Source: Perkinsus marinus ATCC 50983 (lineage: Eukaryota; Perkinsozoa; Perkinsida; Perkinsidae). Taken from it: DNA of 64,000 bases. Under the pieces are notes generated by a model. That model saw only the letters and a list, made by a program, of their open reading frames with translations, was not told where the DNA came from and did no database searches. A program made the translations under genes and the position numbers. Shown piece after piece: positions 1 through 9,696 of the stretch; the first letter of the stretch is position 1, and each line of letters begins with the position of its first letter. The stretch is from contig NW_003210321.1 in NCBI RefSeq assembly GCF_000006405.1, positions 298,751 to 362,750 of the forward strand, given 5' to 3'.

Positions 1-354
1 GAATAGGTGTTATATAATATAACTGGTACGTAATCAACATTACTGTCGAGTCTAGAAATCAATATGAATCCCCAGTATAACAACAGCAATAATAATGGCA
101 ACAACGACTATCGCAGCATTAGAAAATCTGAACCGCATAACAACTTTAATGGTCTAATACCTCGGTGTCGGGTTGATAACATACACAGGGGAGGAAAGAC
201 TTTACCACATATAGCTCAGATACCTGGTGGAATAACACGGAAACTGACACTAGCTGTTCACAGAGTAGTTGCTAGTGATCATTAACACTGCTAGAAGCAG
301 GCTTCCGGGTATGTCGAACGTTTGTACTAAGCTTATACATGCGATGGAGATACT
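1..354. other. No gene recognised
   Basis: AT-rich sequence with short AAC/AAT-rich stretches. The only open frame (about 73 codons, plus strand) is asparagine-rich low complexity without a recognisable motif. It probably belongs to the 3' flank of the minus-strand CCCH gene that ends at 355. Confidence 0.4.
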
Positions 355-1629
355 TTACGCCAGTGGTCCCCTATTGGGACTTGGCATAGGAGGGAGATTC
401 TGACCAGGCATGACACCAGGTGGGGCCAAGCTAAAGCTAGAGAGTCTCCTCTTAGCTTCAAGGATCGTAGCTATTTGACTTAGTCTTCGAGAATTCACAT
501 TAGAAGGTTCATAAGGTTTCCAACCACTGAAACCACGTGGACGACTATCAGCAACAGCAGGAGCGAACGCGGATTCTGGAGAGGCGGCCGGGCCCTTCAA
601 AGGAGTTGTCGCGGCGGCACTCGGTAGGTTATAACCAGCCTCCTCGATAATCGACTGAAGCTGCTGCAGCTGCTCGTTGCTTATTGAACTAATAGATTTA
701 CGAGGGACGAACACCGGTGCAGCAACATCCAAGCCAGGCATCGGTACAGTGGGGAGAGTGTTGGTAACACTAGGAGCCTCCACCGGCGGGTCATCTAATA
801 AAGCGGCAACCATATCTCTGCCGCCAGTGTATGAACGTAGCCTGAGAGTGACCTCATCACCAGCAGTGAAGCCGCTACTGCCAGTAGTCTCATTGAGCTG
901 CTCGAGAGTCTTCGCTATCTGCTCTAACAAATTAGCTTGCTCCAAGTAGTCATTCATGGCCATAGTGCTCCCCAGAGCAGCCTTCTGAGAAGCAGCCAAA
1001 GAAGCGGCAGTAGCCATCAAGTCGGGATCCTCGTTAGCGGCGGCAACCTCGGCCAGACGGTTAGTAGTGGAAGCGGTCAAGACAGCATCCGTACCAGCCG
1101 CAGTGGGGACTCTAGTACGGAGCTCATGAGCACCATGTGCATGTCGGCACTTCGAACCAGCATTGCACGAACCGTTCATCCAAAAACGGCAAAGGGAAGT
1201 CTTATAAACATCAGCAGTGGCCCTGAGCTCGTCACGACTATGTGCATAGGCGCAATCAGCACCGTTAGGGCACTGCCCTTTGCGGTACAGTTGACACATT
1301 TTAGTCTTTCGGAGATCAGGGGCCTGCCTTAGCTCGCTCCAGTCGTGCGCATACCCGCAGTCCGAGCCGTGCTTGCATTGGCCTCGCAAGAAAAATTTAC
1401 ACATTCGCGTTTTGCTGAAGACCTCGCGGTTGCGACCTCCCAGTTTCCCTTCATCTTGGGAGGATCTTGATTCAGGAGAGCTCGGAGGAGTTGGCATGTT
1501 ACTTGGGTTGACCTCGAAAGCATCACCATCGACGACTGGGCGAGCGTATTCACTGCTGGTCGTCCTCGTCGTGGTGAAGCCACCAACTCCTGGTAGCTTA
1601 GTCTGCCCTCTAGAGTGCTGTACTGTCAT
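355..1629 (-). CDS. CCCH-type zinc-finger RNA-binding protein (three tandem fingers), 5' side cut by LTR element
   Basis: The protein carries three consecutive CX8CX5CX3H fingers, led by KTRMC, KTKMC and KTSLC, the KTxxC lead-in typical of tristetraprolin/TIS11-type RNA-binding fingers. A role in binding mRNA and controlling its stability or translation is inferred from the family. The C-terminal half is Ser/Pro/Ala-rich with two blocks shared with the paralogue at 18.8-20.2 kb (around LEQIAKTLEQLN and RGFSGWKP). The open frame runs upstream to 1752, but everything above 1718 is retrotransposon LTR, so I chose the internal ATG at 1629. The paralogue has an extra upstream exon carrying another finger; here the matching position is occupied by the 8.4 kb insertion. 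The gene may therefore be 5'-truncated, spliced across the element, or expressed from an alternative start in antisense LTR sequence. Confidence 0.75.
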   Translation of the reverse strand: MTVQHSRGQTKLPGVGGFTTTRTTSSEYARPVVDGDAFEVNPSNMPTPPSSPESRSSQDEGKLGGRNREVFSKTRMCKFFLRGQCKHGSDCGYAHDWSELRQAPDLRKTKMCQLYRKGQCPNGADCAYAHSRDELRATADVYKTSLCRFWMNGSCNAGSKCRHAHGAHELRTRVPTAAGTDAVLTASTTNRLAEVAAANEDPDLMATAASLAASQKAALGSTMAMNDYLEQANLLEQIAKTLEQLNETTGSSGFTAGDEVTLRLRSYTGGRDMVAALLDDPPVEAPSVTNTLPTVPMPGLDVAAPVFVPRKSISSISNEQLQQLQSIIEEAGYNLPSAAATTPLKGPAASPESAFAPAVADSRPRGFSGWKPYEPSNVNSRRLSQIATILEAKRRLSSFSLAPPGVMPGQNLPPMPSPNRGPLA

Positions 1630-1713
1630 ACGAACGAGATGACGAGTTAATCTGCAAGGCAGAGCAATGTTCGACGTACCGGTACCCCAGCACGCACATT
1701 CTAAACACGCCTG

Positions 1714-1718
1714 CAGAA
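1714..1718. repeat. Left target-site duplication CAGAA
   Basis: The five bases CAGAA directly precede the 5' LTR and recur directly after the 3' LTR (10129-10133). A 5-bp direct duplication is the expected footprint of a Ty3/Gypsy integrase and proves that this is a complete insertion. Confidence 0.93.
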
Positions 1719-2048
1719 TGTAGACCTTAGGTTGTGTAGACCTTTGGAACACTTGCTTTCTTGGTCGCTTGACATTCCTTAAACTAGGCCTTGGTTGGCT
1801 CGCCTATAGCCGTGTCGATTGGATAATCGATCCAGGTGTCACGTCACCTTCTGCGTGTCACGACCTTGGAACTCGCTAACGAGTCGCTAACGTGTCGTTA
1901 CGACTTAGTCCGATCTGGATTCACTCTGGCTTGATCCTTGGCTGTTCTAGTCGACCTTTGACTGAAAACAAGCCTTGTGTTCTTGAAGTTCGCCGAAGTA
2001 TCAGCAACGATCTTGGTCACTTGTAGCTCTGCAACGCGTAGACCTACA
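1719..2048 (+). repeat. 5' LTR (330 bp)
   Basis: Begins TGTAGACC and ends GGTCTACA in inverted-complement form (GTAGACCTACA), giving the canonical TG...CA termini. I saw no mismatch against 9799-10128. It should carry the promoter and polyadenylation signals of the element; I could not identify a TATA box with confidence. Confidence 0.95.
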
Positions 2049-2052
2049 TTTC

Positions 2053-2061
2053 TGGTAGCAG
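2053..2061 (+). other. Primer-binding site, complementary to a tRNA 3' end
   Basis: TGGTAGCAG lies four bases after the 5' LTR. It is complementary to a tRNA ending CUGCUACCA, the usual 3' end of eukaryotic initiator tRNA-Met. Complementarity beyond these nine bases is not clear without the host tRNA sequence. Confidence 0.65.
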
Positions 2062-2160
2062 CTCCTTGTTTGCTATCACTTCGACGACCTCTTTCCCAAG
2101 CCTGGTTATCTGGTTCTGTTGTCAAGACCGACCTCTTCCTGCCTTGGTACTCTGTTCTCT

Positions 2161-3246
2161 ATGTCTGCTTCTAGCACTGGTAACTTCCACAAGAAGGATC
2201 TGGCCATAGTCGAGGAAACGGCGAAGGCTGACGCTGAGGAGGCCCAAATGGGCGCCGAGGCAGCAGCCCTCCATACTCGACTGGCCCTGGAGCACGCCAA
2301 AGACTACAACGATCTCTGTGACCTTCTGTCTGTGAGGGCTGAAGCTGGCTCTGCGGCCGCCACTACGGCTATCGGCAACGGTAGTCGTAAGGAGGAGGTT
2401 CGCATCAGCTTGCAGATGCCCGAACGGTATAACGGTACGACTGACTTTAGTGCTTGGTTACGTCGGTACGAGAACACTGCCAACGCCGCCGGTTGGAGCT
2501 CTGGTACTAAGGCGGCCCGCCTTGGTATGTACCTCACTGACGAGTACTACGAGATGTGGGATCAGTACGCTCCCAAGGTGACCTTCGAGGAGGACAGCCG
2601 CATCATGTCCCAGATGCTGGCTCGACGTCCTGCAGACGCTCTCCTGGACAACTTCCACGATCTTCGTTGGGCACCTGGTACTAATGTCGGCACCTTCTTG
2701 GCGAAGGCGAGGCGCATGCTCACTGAGTACAATAAGAAGCTTACTGATGAGAAGAAGCTATCCGATGGTTCTCTAGACCAGATGATTCTCAACAAGCTCA
2801 TCGCGCTCGCCCCAGCCGCGGCTAAAGCGGAGCTGAGAAGACGCCAGCCTTCGAAAATCGAAGAGATGGTCGACATTATCAGTGACTATACACCTGCCAT
2901 GGAGATGACTTCGGCTTCCAGCCCCGCTCTGCAACAGGTGGAAGCCAAGCTCCAGAAGGTCTTGGCAGCGGTGACTACACAGACCCCCAATACTAATGCC
3001 ACCATCCAACAGATGGTCGAGAAGATCCAAGATTTAGAGAAACGACTTGCTGGACAACAACGACCTTCGTTCCGTCGTCCTGGTGTCTGTGGTATCTGCC
3101 GTGGTCCCCATGCCACGAAGGACTGTGCCCAGAAGAAGTTCTCTACCGGTTGTTATCTGTGCGGAGGCGACGGACATTTAGCCCGTAGCTGCCCCACTAG
3201 ACGAGGTGACGGCTCTAAGGCCGGACCTTCGTCGTCGGGAAACTAA
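2161..3246 (+). CDS. gag: Retrotransposon Gag (361 aa) with two zinc knuckles
   Basis: Structural protein of the virus-like particle. The N-terminal third is Ala/Glu-rich, the middle has a Ty3-gag-like helical segment, and a coiled-coil-like region precedes the C-terminal nucleocapsid. That nucleocapsid has two CCHC knuckles: the first is CX2CX3HX4C (one residue short of canonical), the second is the canonical CX2CX4HX4C (CYLCGGDGHLARSC). I took the ATG at 2161 because the open frame above it lacks an ATG and reaches into the leader. The frame ends at TAA 3244-3246 inside a frameshift cassette that leads into pol in the -1 frame. Confidence 0.88.
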   Translation: MSASSTGNFHKKDLAIVEETAKADAEEAQMGAEAAALHTRLALEHAKDYNDLCDLLSVRAEAGSAAATTAIGNGSRKEEVRISLQMPERYNGTTDFSAWLRRYENTANAAGWSSGTKAARLGMYLTDEYYEMWDQYAPKVTFEEDSRIMSQMLARRPADALLDNFHDLRWAPGTNVGTFLAKARRMLTEYNKKLTDEKKLSDGSLDQMILNKLIALAPAAAKAELRRRQPSKIEEMVDIISDYTPAMEMTSASSPALQQVEAKLQKVLAAVTTQTPNTNATIQQMVEKIQDLEKRLAGQQRPSFRRPGVCGICRGPHATKDCAQKKFSTGCYLCGGDGHLARSCPTRRGDGSKAGPSSSGN

Positions 3247-3278
3247 GACGGCGGTTGACGAGGGGTCCTCAACCGCCG
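3237..3278 (+). promoter_or_regulatory. Programmed -1 ribosomal frameshift signal (gag/pol)
   Basis: The heptamer GGGAAAC occupies 3237-3243, phased as G GGA AAC in the gag frame and followed at once by the gag TAA. After a 5-nt spacer (3244-3248) comes a perfect 10-bp hairpin: CGGCGGTTGA (3249-3258) pairs with TCAACCGCCG (3269-3278) around a 10-nt loop. Pol lies exactly in the -1 frame and is open from 3219. X XXY YYZ heptamer, short spacer and stable stem are the established ingredients of -1 frameshifting. Confidence 0.88.
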
Positions 3279-6200
3279 GACCCGACGATATACCTCTGTA
3301 CGTTCGGCGCAGAGGTTGGTCTATTTTTACATGCCGAACTGTTGACCAATGTCCAAGTTACCCAGCCGCTGAAGGCCTGTATTGATACGGGTAGCTGTTT
3401 TTCTTTGGTACACCGCCGGTTCCTACCTAGTGGTGCTGTTATACTTCCCTGTAATAATATAGATTTGGTGACCATCGACCAGAAGCCATTCGGTATACTC
3501 GGAGCCTGTCGACTGAGCTTGCGTCTGTACGATTCCCCGAACCCTGTTTTTGACGCTAGTAAGCCTCACGAGACCTTCGAAATGGTGTTTCTTGTGGTCG
3601 ACACCTTGGCCTACGACATGGTTATCGGCCATGATTTTATGGCACATTTTTCCGTCAACCCATCCTATGGTAGGGGAAGACCTTATCCTGTAGTGGGAAG
3701 TCCCGCTACACGCACTGCACCTCTATTGCACCCTACGATGGAAGGTACAATGGGTGGTGCTAGCCCGTCTACACAGACTATGTTGGCGACAAGCCCTACT
3801 CGAGGACGATCTGTCGGACGAACGGTACGGGATGGCCCTAGTTCGTGGGGCGGTGACGGAGATCCGGTACGGACATCCGACGAGTCCGATGTCGCCCTAA
3901 CTAAGGCTTTCCAGCCTGTTTCTACCCATGCTAACCTGGTAGACTTCAAGATCAAAGGTGTGGACGTGGTTCTAGGCAAATCGGTTATTGCCGCCGTCCG
4001 ACCTTCGGGCGACTCCGTGAAGTACCCCAAGTTCAGAGCCTTCACTACGACTGGTACTGAGGACACGGAGGCTTGGCCGACGCCGGGAATCTCCCCGGAT
4101 GTGCTATTAGACGATGACCTTGCTATTTCCTCGGACTATGCTGTCCCCGACTTTCACGACGAGGATAAGTCCTACCCGACTTTCGAGGAGTCGAGACCTG
4201 GTGTATCACGCTACCGCTCCCTATGCGAGGAGTTTGGTGACCTTTTTGTGAACAAGCCCGGTCATTGCGACCTTGTGGACCACGCTATTATAGTGACCGA
4301 TGACAATCCTATCGCCGAGCGCACTCGACCTTTGCCCCATAAATGGCGAGCGGAGATTACAGCGCAGCTTGAGGAGCTGGAGAACGACGGCTTGATCGTC
4401 CGATCCACCTCTCCTTATAAGTTCCCCTGTGTCTTCGTCCCTAAGAAAAATGGGAAGGTTAGAATGTGTGTCGACTACCGGTCGCTCAACAAGGTCACTA
4501 GGGTCGACTCGTATCCGCTACCCCGGCCTGACGATGTTCAAGAACACCTAGTCGGTGCGAAGGTATTTTCTACTATTGACCTTCGTAGCGGGTACTGGCA
4601 AATGAAGGTTCGACCTTCGGATCGGCGACGGACTGCTTTCTGTCCGGGCCCAGGGTTCCCTCTCTTCGAATGGACCCGGATGCCCTTCGGACTGTGCAAT
4701 GCGCCTGCCAGCTTCCAAAGGTTGATGGACTTGGTCCTTGGGAAGTTTGACTTCGTCCGCGTTTACTTGGACGACGTTCTTGTCTTCTCGAGTTCCCTTG
4801 AGGAACACCTCCGTCACCTGAGGTTGATCTTCGAGGCTTTTCGGGAAGCTGGTCTGACCTTGGCTGGAGACAAATGCTCGATTGGTATGGACTCGGTTGT
4901 CTACCTTGGGCACCGCTACTCCGCGGATGGTATGTCTCCAGACCTGACCAAGGTCAAGGTTATTTCGGCATGGCCTACCCCTCGTACGGCAACAGACCTT
5001 AGGAGTTTCCTCGGGTTGGTTGGATACTACCGCCATTTCATTCCCCACTTCGCTGACCGTTCTAAGGCGTTACAGAAACTGCTCACTACGGCTGCGAGGG
5101 AGGAAGACCGGGTGGCTGAGCTTTGGGATGAGAAGCATCTGATCGCCTTTCAAGACCTCAAGAAAGCGTTGACCGACCTTCCGTACTTGGAGTACCCTGA
5201 TTTTTCAAGGCCTTTTGAGATGGCTTGCGACGCCTCTAATTATGCTATCGGTGGCGTCTTGGAACAAGACGGCCGACCTTTGGCATTCTATAGCCAGACT
5301 CTGACTGGTTCTCAGTTGAACTGGCCGGTTTACGAGAAGGAAGCCTACGCCGTTCTCAAGTGTCTTGAACGATTTCGACATCTGCATCTTGGTTACCAGC
5401 TCCGGGTAAAGATATTCTCCGATCATAGACCTTTGCAATGGCTGAAGACTGCGACTTCGTCAAAGTTGCAACGGTGGTTGCTAGCTTTGCAACAGTATCA
5501 GTTTGACGTGGTTTATGTACCGGGTAAGAAGAATCTTCGTGCCGACGCTCTGTCACGGGTTCGTCCTGTTCCGACGGATTCGATCGACGCGCCGCCTGCC
5601 CTGCCCGTTGGTGTGGTGACCTTGGAGGACGCTTACTCGAAGGAGGATATTCTTCAATCGCAGAAGAATTGTCCTGTACTTCGACGGTTGTATCAACGGT
5701 TACTAAGTTCCGAGCCCCTACGACGTAACGAGCTAACTGAACGTGACCTTCGACCTTATAGACGGGTCTGGAGGACTCTTGGTATTGCCGATGGATTGGT
5801 TGTTCGAGAACGTGCTCCCACCTCCTACACTGGACGGCGCTGGGTTCCTGTTATACCAGCCTCTCTACGACCAACGTTCATCGAACACTTCCACGAAGAG
5901 ATTGGTCACTTCAACGTCGACAAAGTACTGCCTAAGGTGGAACTATATGGTTATTGGCCCAGCATGGCTAGCGACATTGAGCATGCCTTGGCTCAGTGCC
6001 AGCGATGTCTGGATGCTAAAAGACCTTCACCGGCTCCGGCGCCGCTGATGCCGGTTCCGATAGGCAGACCTTGGGAAACCATAGCTGTGGACCTACTCTC
6101 GGTTCCTACGAATCCGGACGGTATCTCTACACTACTGGTTATGCAAGACTACTTTACGAAATGGGCTCATGTGGTACCCCTGCGACAACATACCTGGCTG

Positions 6201-7652
6201 GATGTTGCTCGACCCTTGTTTCAACTGTTCCTGCTATTTGGTCCTCCACGACGACTACATTCGGATCAAGGCCCTCCGTTCGAATCTTGGTTGTTCAAGA
6301 TGACGTTGGGATTGCTCGGTGTCCGCAAGTCCAAGAGTTCCGTCTATCATCCGGCTGGGAATGGCCTCGTTGAGAGGTTCAACCAGACCTTTCTCAAGAT
6401 GGTTAGGACTCATGTGGACTCGGTGTATGACTGGCAACGTCACTTAGGCTCTATGGTCTGGTACTATAATACTAGTATCCATTCGGCGACTAAGGCGTCT
6501 CCTTTCTACTTGATGTACGGTAGGAACCCGCCTGACCTTTGGTTCCCGGATTTGGATAGTGTCGAGACCCGCTTCTTCGACCCCGAGACCTATGCCAACT
6601 TCTTGAGTTCTACTAGAGCTAGAATTCTTGATAACGTTGACCAGTGTGTTACACATGCTGCCACTGTGTACAAGGCAACGTTCGACTCTAAGGCTAAGCT
6701 TAGGTTGTTTCGCCCTGGACTACGAGTTCGCTTAGAGACCTTAGGTCCTGCCCGGTCTAATAAACTGGATCCCCGATGGGAAGGAAACTGGTTTGTCTCT
6801 AACGCTCTGCCTGGCCTTAACAACAAGACCTTAGAAATTGTTCATCCGGCTACACGCCGACGGAAGATTATTACTGTGGATCATCTACTTCTGGACCCAA
6901 TTCAACCCGATCATCTACCCGAAGATGTGGCTACTATGGTCTACGGTGAAGAAGGTGCTATACTCGGAGAAGCTATCATTCCTGACGTCGACCCTACCTT
7001 CGACGATGTCCCGGTATTCCCGCCGACGTCACCTGACTGTCCGGTCGAAGTTAATTTCGTATCGCGAGATGTGGGTGTAGGTCCTGTAGACCCCCAGGTT
7101 CCTACTAGTCCTTCGGTTCCGCCAACGTTCCGGTCAGAATGTGCTGCGGTTCCCCCGACCCCACCCGGCCCTGGTACTACTCCGGCTGCCGATAGTGACT
7201 CCGAGTCCGACCTTTCTATGCCACCTCTCTCACCGCACCCTTCTCTCTTAAGGGGGGAGGAGGAAGAGGAAGTTGAAGACCAGGAGGTTTCGGATGTATC
7301 CGTCCCGCCTACTGAGAACTCAACACCTGCCCCCAGAAACGGTTCTGAACGACACTCCCAACATGAACCCGAACCTGCCAAAGTAGTAGATGCTCTTCCA
7401 CAAGACGACCTTCCGTCCGAGGCTCCCGTGTCGCCACTCTCTGTTGCTCCTGAGAACGAGAATTCTAACGATGAAGCACCAGAGTTCGAGTCGGCGAATG
7501 AGGATCCTGATGATGCTCCGTCTTATGAGATTCCGCAAGAGTGGACTCTCACCAGAGATCGTCCACGACGACAGCCGCATCCGGTTGTACGATTCGACCC
7601 GAGCTTTCTTGGCCCTGGTGGTCTGAAAGAGAGTTCTCGGAGGCCCCAGTAG
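3243..7652 (+). CDS. pol: Retrotransposon Pol: protease, reverse transcriptase, RNase H, integrase
   Basis: The polyprotein is read as a Gag-Pol fusion after -1 frameshifting; the only ATG-less alternative would start at a TTG at 3255. Domains in order: aspartic protease around the DTGS motif (about 3.38 kb); RT with FSTIDLRSGYWQ, MPFGLCNAPASFQ and the catalytic YLDD (about 4.76 kb); RNase H with CDASNYAIGG and FSDHRPLQWL; the HHCC zinc region of integrase (HFHEEIGH...CQRC, about 5.9 kb); the DDE core with AVDLL, HSDQG and NGLVERFNQT; and a GPF/GPY-like tail (LGPARSNKLDPRWEG). The last 250 residues are acidic, Pro/Ser-rich and of unknown function; no chromodomain is visible. All key catalytic residues are present and there is no internal stop. 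Confidence 0.95.
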   Translation, partial: LRRRLTRGPQPPDPTIYLCTFGAEVGLFLHAELLTNVQVTQPLKACIDTGSCFSLVHRRFLPSGAVILPCNNIDLVTIDQKPFGILGACRLSLRLYDSPNPVFDASKPHETFEMVFLVVDTLAYDMVIGHDFMAHFSVNPSYGRGRPYPVVGSPATRTAPLLHPTMEGTMGGASPSTQTMLATSPTRGRSVGRTVRDGPSSWGGDGDPVRTSDESDVALTKAFQPVSTHANLVDFKIKGVDVVLGKSVIAAVRPSGDSVKYPKFRAFTTTGTEDTEAWPTPGISPDVLLDDDLAISSDYAVPDFHDEDKSYPTFEESRPGVSRYRSLCEEFGDLFVNKPGHCDLVDHAIIVTDDNPIAERTRPLPHKWRAEITAQLEELENDGLIVRSTSPYKFPCVFVPKKNGKVRMCVDYRSLNKVTRVDSYPLPRPDDVQEHLVGAKVFSTIDLRSGYWQMKVRPSDRRRTAFCPGPGFPLFEWTRMPFGLCNAPASFQRLMDLVLGKFDFVRVYLDDVLVFSSSLEEHLRHLRLIFEAFREAGLTLAGDKCSIGMDSVVYLGHRYSADGMSPDLTKVKVISAWPTPRTATDLRSFLGLVGYYRHFIPHFADRSKALQKLLTTAAREEDRVAELWDEKHLIAFQDLKKALTDLPYLEYPDFSRPFEMACDASNYAIGGVLEQDGRPLAFYSQTLTGSQLNWPVYEKEAYAVLKCLERFRHLHLGYQLRVKIFSDHRPLQWLKTATSSKLQRWLLALQQYQFDVVYVPGKKNLRADALSRVRPVPTDSIDAPPALPVGVVTLEDAYSKEDILQSQKNCPVLRRLYQRLLSSEPLRRNELTERDLRPYRRVWRTLGIADGLVVRERAPTSYTGRRWVPVIPASLRPTFIEHFHEEIGHFNVDKVLPKVELYGYWPSMASDIEHALAQCQRCLDAKRPSPAPAPLMPVPIGRPWETIAVDLLSVPTNPDGISTLLVMQDYFTKWAHVVPLRQHTWLDVARPLFQLFLLFGPPRRLHSDQGPPFESWLFKMTLGLLGVRKSKSSVYHPAGNGLVERFNQTFLKMVRTHVDSVYDWQRHLGSMVWYYNTSIHSATKASPFYLMYGRNPPDLWFPDLDSVETRFFDPETYANFLSSTRARILDNVDQCVTHAATVYKATFDSKAKLRLFRPGLRVRLETLGPARSNKLDPRWEGNWFVSNALPGLNNKTLEIVHPATRRRKIITVDHLLLDPIQPDHLPEDVATMVYGEEGAILGEAIIPDVDPTFDDVPVFPPTSPDCPVEVNFVSRDVGVGPVDPQVPTSPSVPPTFRSECAAVPPTPPGPGTTPAADSDSESDLSMPPLSPHPSLLRGEEEEEVEDQEVSDVSVPPTENSTPAPRNGSERHSQHEPEPAKVVDALPQDDLPSEAPVSPLSVAPENENSNDEAPEFESANEDPDDAPSYEIPQEWTLTRDRPRRQPHPVVRFDPSFLGPGGLKESSRRPQ

Positions 7653-7947
7653 CTATGTAAGAAGACCTACCTTGGTTGATACTATTCTCTATGCGCGCCT
7701 CTGGATTGCTATCCACCTCGGCCTGGTCCCGTTCTTATTGCTGCTATACGCTGACCTGCTTGGATATCCTGAGATATCCTGAGATAAACTAATATTATTG
7801 TTACTGTTCTTTTGATTATTGCTGAAGCTTCATGCGCCGTGTAAAGAGCGCCCGTATTTTTGATCGATTTAGCCGCCTGGAGTACGTGTGCGATGAACGT
7901 CTCCTTGCTGACACGTTTTGAACCGCTACCTTGGTATCTCCGTTGAC
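7653..7947 (+). other. Non-coding spacer between pol and ORF3
   Basis: About 295 bp without an open frame in the sense direction. It includes a short direct repeat (GATATCCTGA twice near 7.76 kb) and separates two ORFs that lie in different frames. It may hold the signal that allows ORF3 expression (internal promoter, splice acceptor or internal initiation), but none is identifiable by eye. Confidence 0.4.
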
Positions 7948-9696
7948 ATGGGAGCTAAACTAACTCGCCCTTGGTATGTTCTCGAAGCCGAGCTTGATGA
8001 CGCCGCCGTCAGCGACTTTGTCTCGACCTTGTCCCCGAGGGGTGCGACCTTTGTTTCTAGGCTCCGCCTGAAGGAACCTCATCGTGCTGATTATTATCTC
8101 GATGAAGTCCGTAAGGCCCTTGTGGACTCGACCTTACCCGACGCTAGAGCTGAGCACAAGGAACTTGGTCGCAGGCTAGAAGAGTTCGCTAGAGATGAGG
8201 GCGTGGCCTGCCCTTCGTTTCTACAAAACCTTCGCCGTATCGTCGAGCCCCCTAACGACATGTCGGAAGACGCTGACTCTGCCATCGACGCTGTTTCGGT
8301 TATGAGCAGTCTACACGAGATTCCCGAGAGTGACTCTGACGACCTCCCCGAAGAGCCCGTCTCACCGCAGCCCCTTCCCGTTAGACCTTTGTCAGCTACG
8401 GCTACGGCTACTGCTAAGGCCCCGCCTACTACCGCTACTAATGGTCGTGGAGGTAGTGTGGCTGCTGGGATTACTCATAGGTATGGCCCTTGGGATTGGT
8501 CTAGGTCTGCTACGCCGTCTCGTGTTAACCTTCGTCCCCGTAATGCCCGTGCTGGTATGTCTACACCGGGAGGCCTTCGTACTCCTCCGGTGACCCCAGG
8601 TTGGCCGCCGTCCTCTACTCCGGCACCTTTGGATTGGCGTTCTGCTTCAAGGAGTTTCCCTAAGGCTTCGCTTGGACCTTTGGGTTCCTCTTCGTCCCGT
8701 ATGATGCCTCCGAGACCTGGTACAGTTTGGTCTACATCGACGCCTACTTCAAGACCTTCGACATCCTCTACTTCTGTTAACAACTTACAGGTGACCTTTT
8801 CTGTTCGTAATGACTACGATTACGCTCACTTGGTGCCTAAGTATGTTGAGAGAAGGACTCATCATGATCGCTATGCTTGGGTCTGGGACTATTGTCGAAG
8901 CGAATCTTATGGTCCTGGTCGCGAGTGGCGCCGTTACTTGGCTGCTCAGCGTCAGACCTTAGGTGAAACATGTTTCGAGGCCCTTAACGGACCTTGGATT
9001 ATTGACCATGCTGTGATGGCTGGACTGGTCCACGACGACTTCATCCACCGACCTTTGGTTGGCAATGTGTTACTGTGTCATGGCATCCTCAACTCCTGCG
9101 GTGGAGATGATGGCCTTTGGTTACCTTCGGCTTCCGCTCTATTGAGGTATTGCTACGAGTGTGGTGCCTATCCGCACTTGGTGACCTACCACACCAGACA
9201 CGGCCGACCTTCGGGAAGTACTATGAATAGTTGTAATTTGTTCTTTTGTTGTCGTCGCCATTGTGAGGACGCGCTACAACGTCTCTTAAGAGCTGGCTTT
9301 ACCTTCGGCTTTAGACCTTCAGGCTATCTGTTCTTCGCCCGAAGCGAGAAGGCCTTTGTCAGTCCTTTTAGAGATGAGCACGGTGGTTTTAGTGGTTTGA
9401 CCATTGAGGAAGGACGACTATGTTTTCTCTTGGCTCATACTCGCCTAATGAACCTTCGGTCTGGTATTCCGTTAAGCACTTTCAAGGTTTACGATAACGA
9501 GTGGATTACTACAACCTTGGAGCAAATTGACGCTGCTAGGGAGTGCCCTTCCACTAAGACCTTGGCTTCTCGATTTGCTGACCTAGGTGAAGTCACGGAT
9601 GACGCTCTTAGTGCAGTTCTTGGTATGGTTCGAGACTACAGTATCACTGTTGGTGCTTTGGAAAGGACCTTTGCCGAGAGAAGACGTTCTCTGTGA
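7948..9696 (+). CDS. Retrotransposon ORF3, unknown function (582 aa)
   Basis: A long intact frame between integrase and the 3' LTR, the place where some Metaviridae carry an env-like or accessory gene. I see neither a signal peptide nor a membrane segment, so an envelope role is not supported. The N-terminal 100 residues are charged. Residues of roughly 110-280 are Ser/Pro/Thr-rich low complexity. The C-terminal 300 residues look globular, with many Trp, Tyr and Cys, and include a Cys/His cluster (RYCYECGAYPHL, then FFCCRRHCEDAL) that could bind zinc. The frame opens at a TTG at 7918; I chose the first ATG, 7948. Its intactness in a young element argues that it is functional. Confidence 0.75.
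   Translation: MGAKLTRPWYVLEAELDDAAVSDFVSTLSPRGATFVSRLRLKEPHRADYYLDEVRKALVDSTLPDARAEHKELGRRLEEFARDEGVACPSFLQNLRRIVEPPNDMSEDADSAIDAVSVMSSLHEIPESDSDDLPEEPVSPQPLPVRPLSATATATAKAPPTTATNGRGGSVAAGITHRYGPWDWSRSATPSRVNLRPRNARAGMSTPGGLRTPPVTPGWPPSSTPAPLDWRSASRSFPKASLGPLGSSSSRMMPPRPGTVWSTSTPTSRPSTSSTSVNNLQVTFSVRNDYDYAHLVPKYVERRTHHDRYAWVWDYCRSESYGPGREWRRYLAAQRQTLGETCFEALNGPWIIDHAVMAGLVHDDFIHRPLVGNVLLCHGILNSCGGDDGLWLPSASALLRYCYECGAYPHLVTYHTRHGRPSGSTMNSCNLFFCCRRHCEDALQRLLRAGFTFGFRPSGYLFFARSEKAFVSPFRDEHGGFSGLTIEEGRLCFLLAHTRLMNLRSGIPLSTFKVYDNEWITTTLEQIDAARECPSTKTLASRFADLGEVTDDALSAVLGMVRDYSITVGALERTFAERRRSL

Noticed and set aside
4548-5048. 166-codon minus-strand open frame inside pol
   Set aside because: It is antisense to the reverse transcriptase domain; open by codon composition only.
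7948-9696. Envelope (env-like) identity for ORF3
   Set aside because: No signal peptide, fusion-peptide-like stretch or transmembrane anchor is visible, so position alone does not support it.
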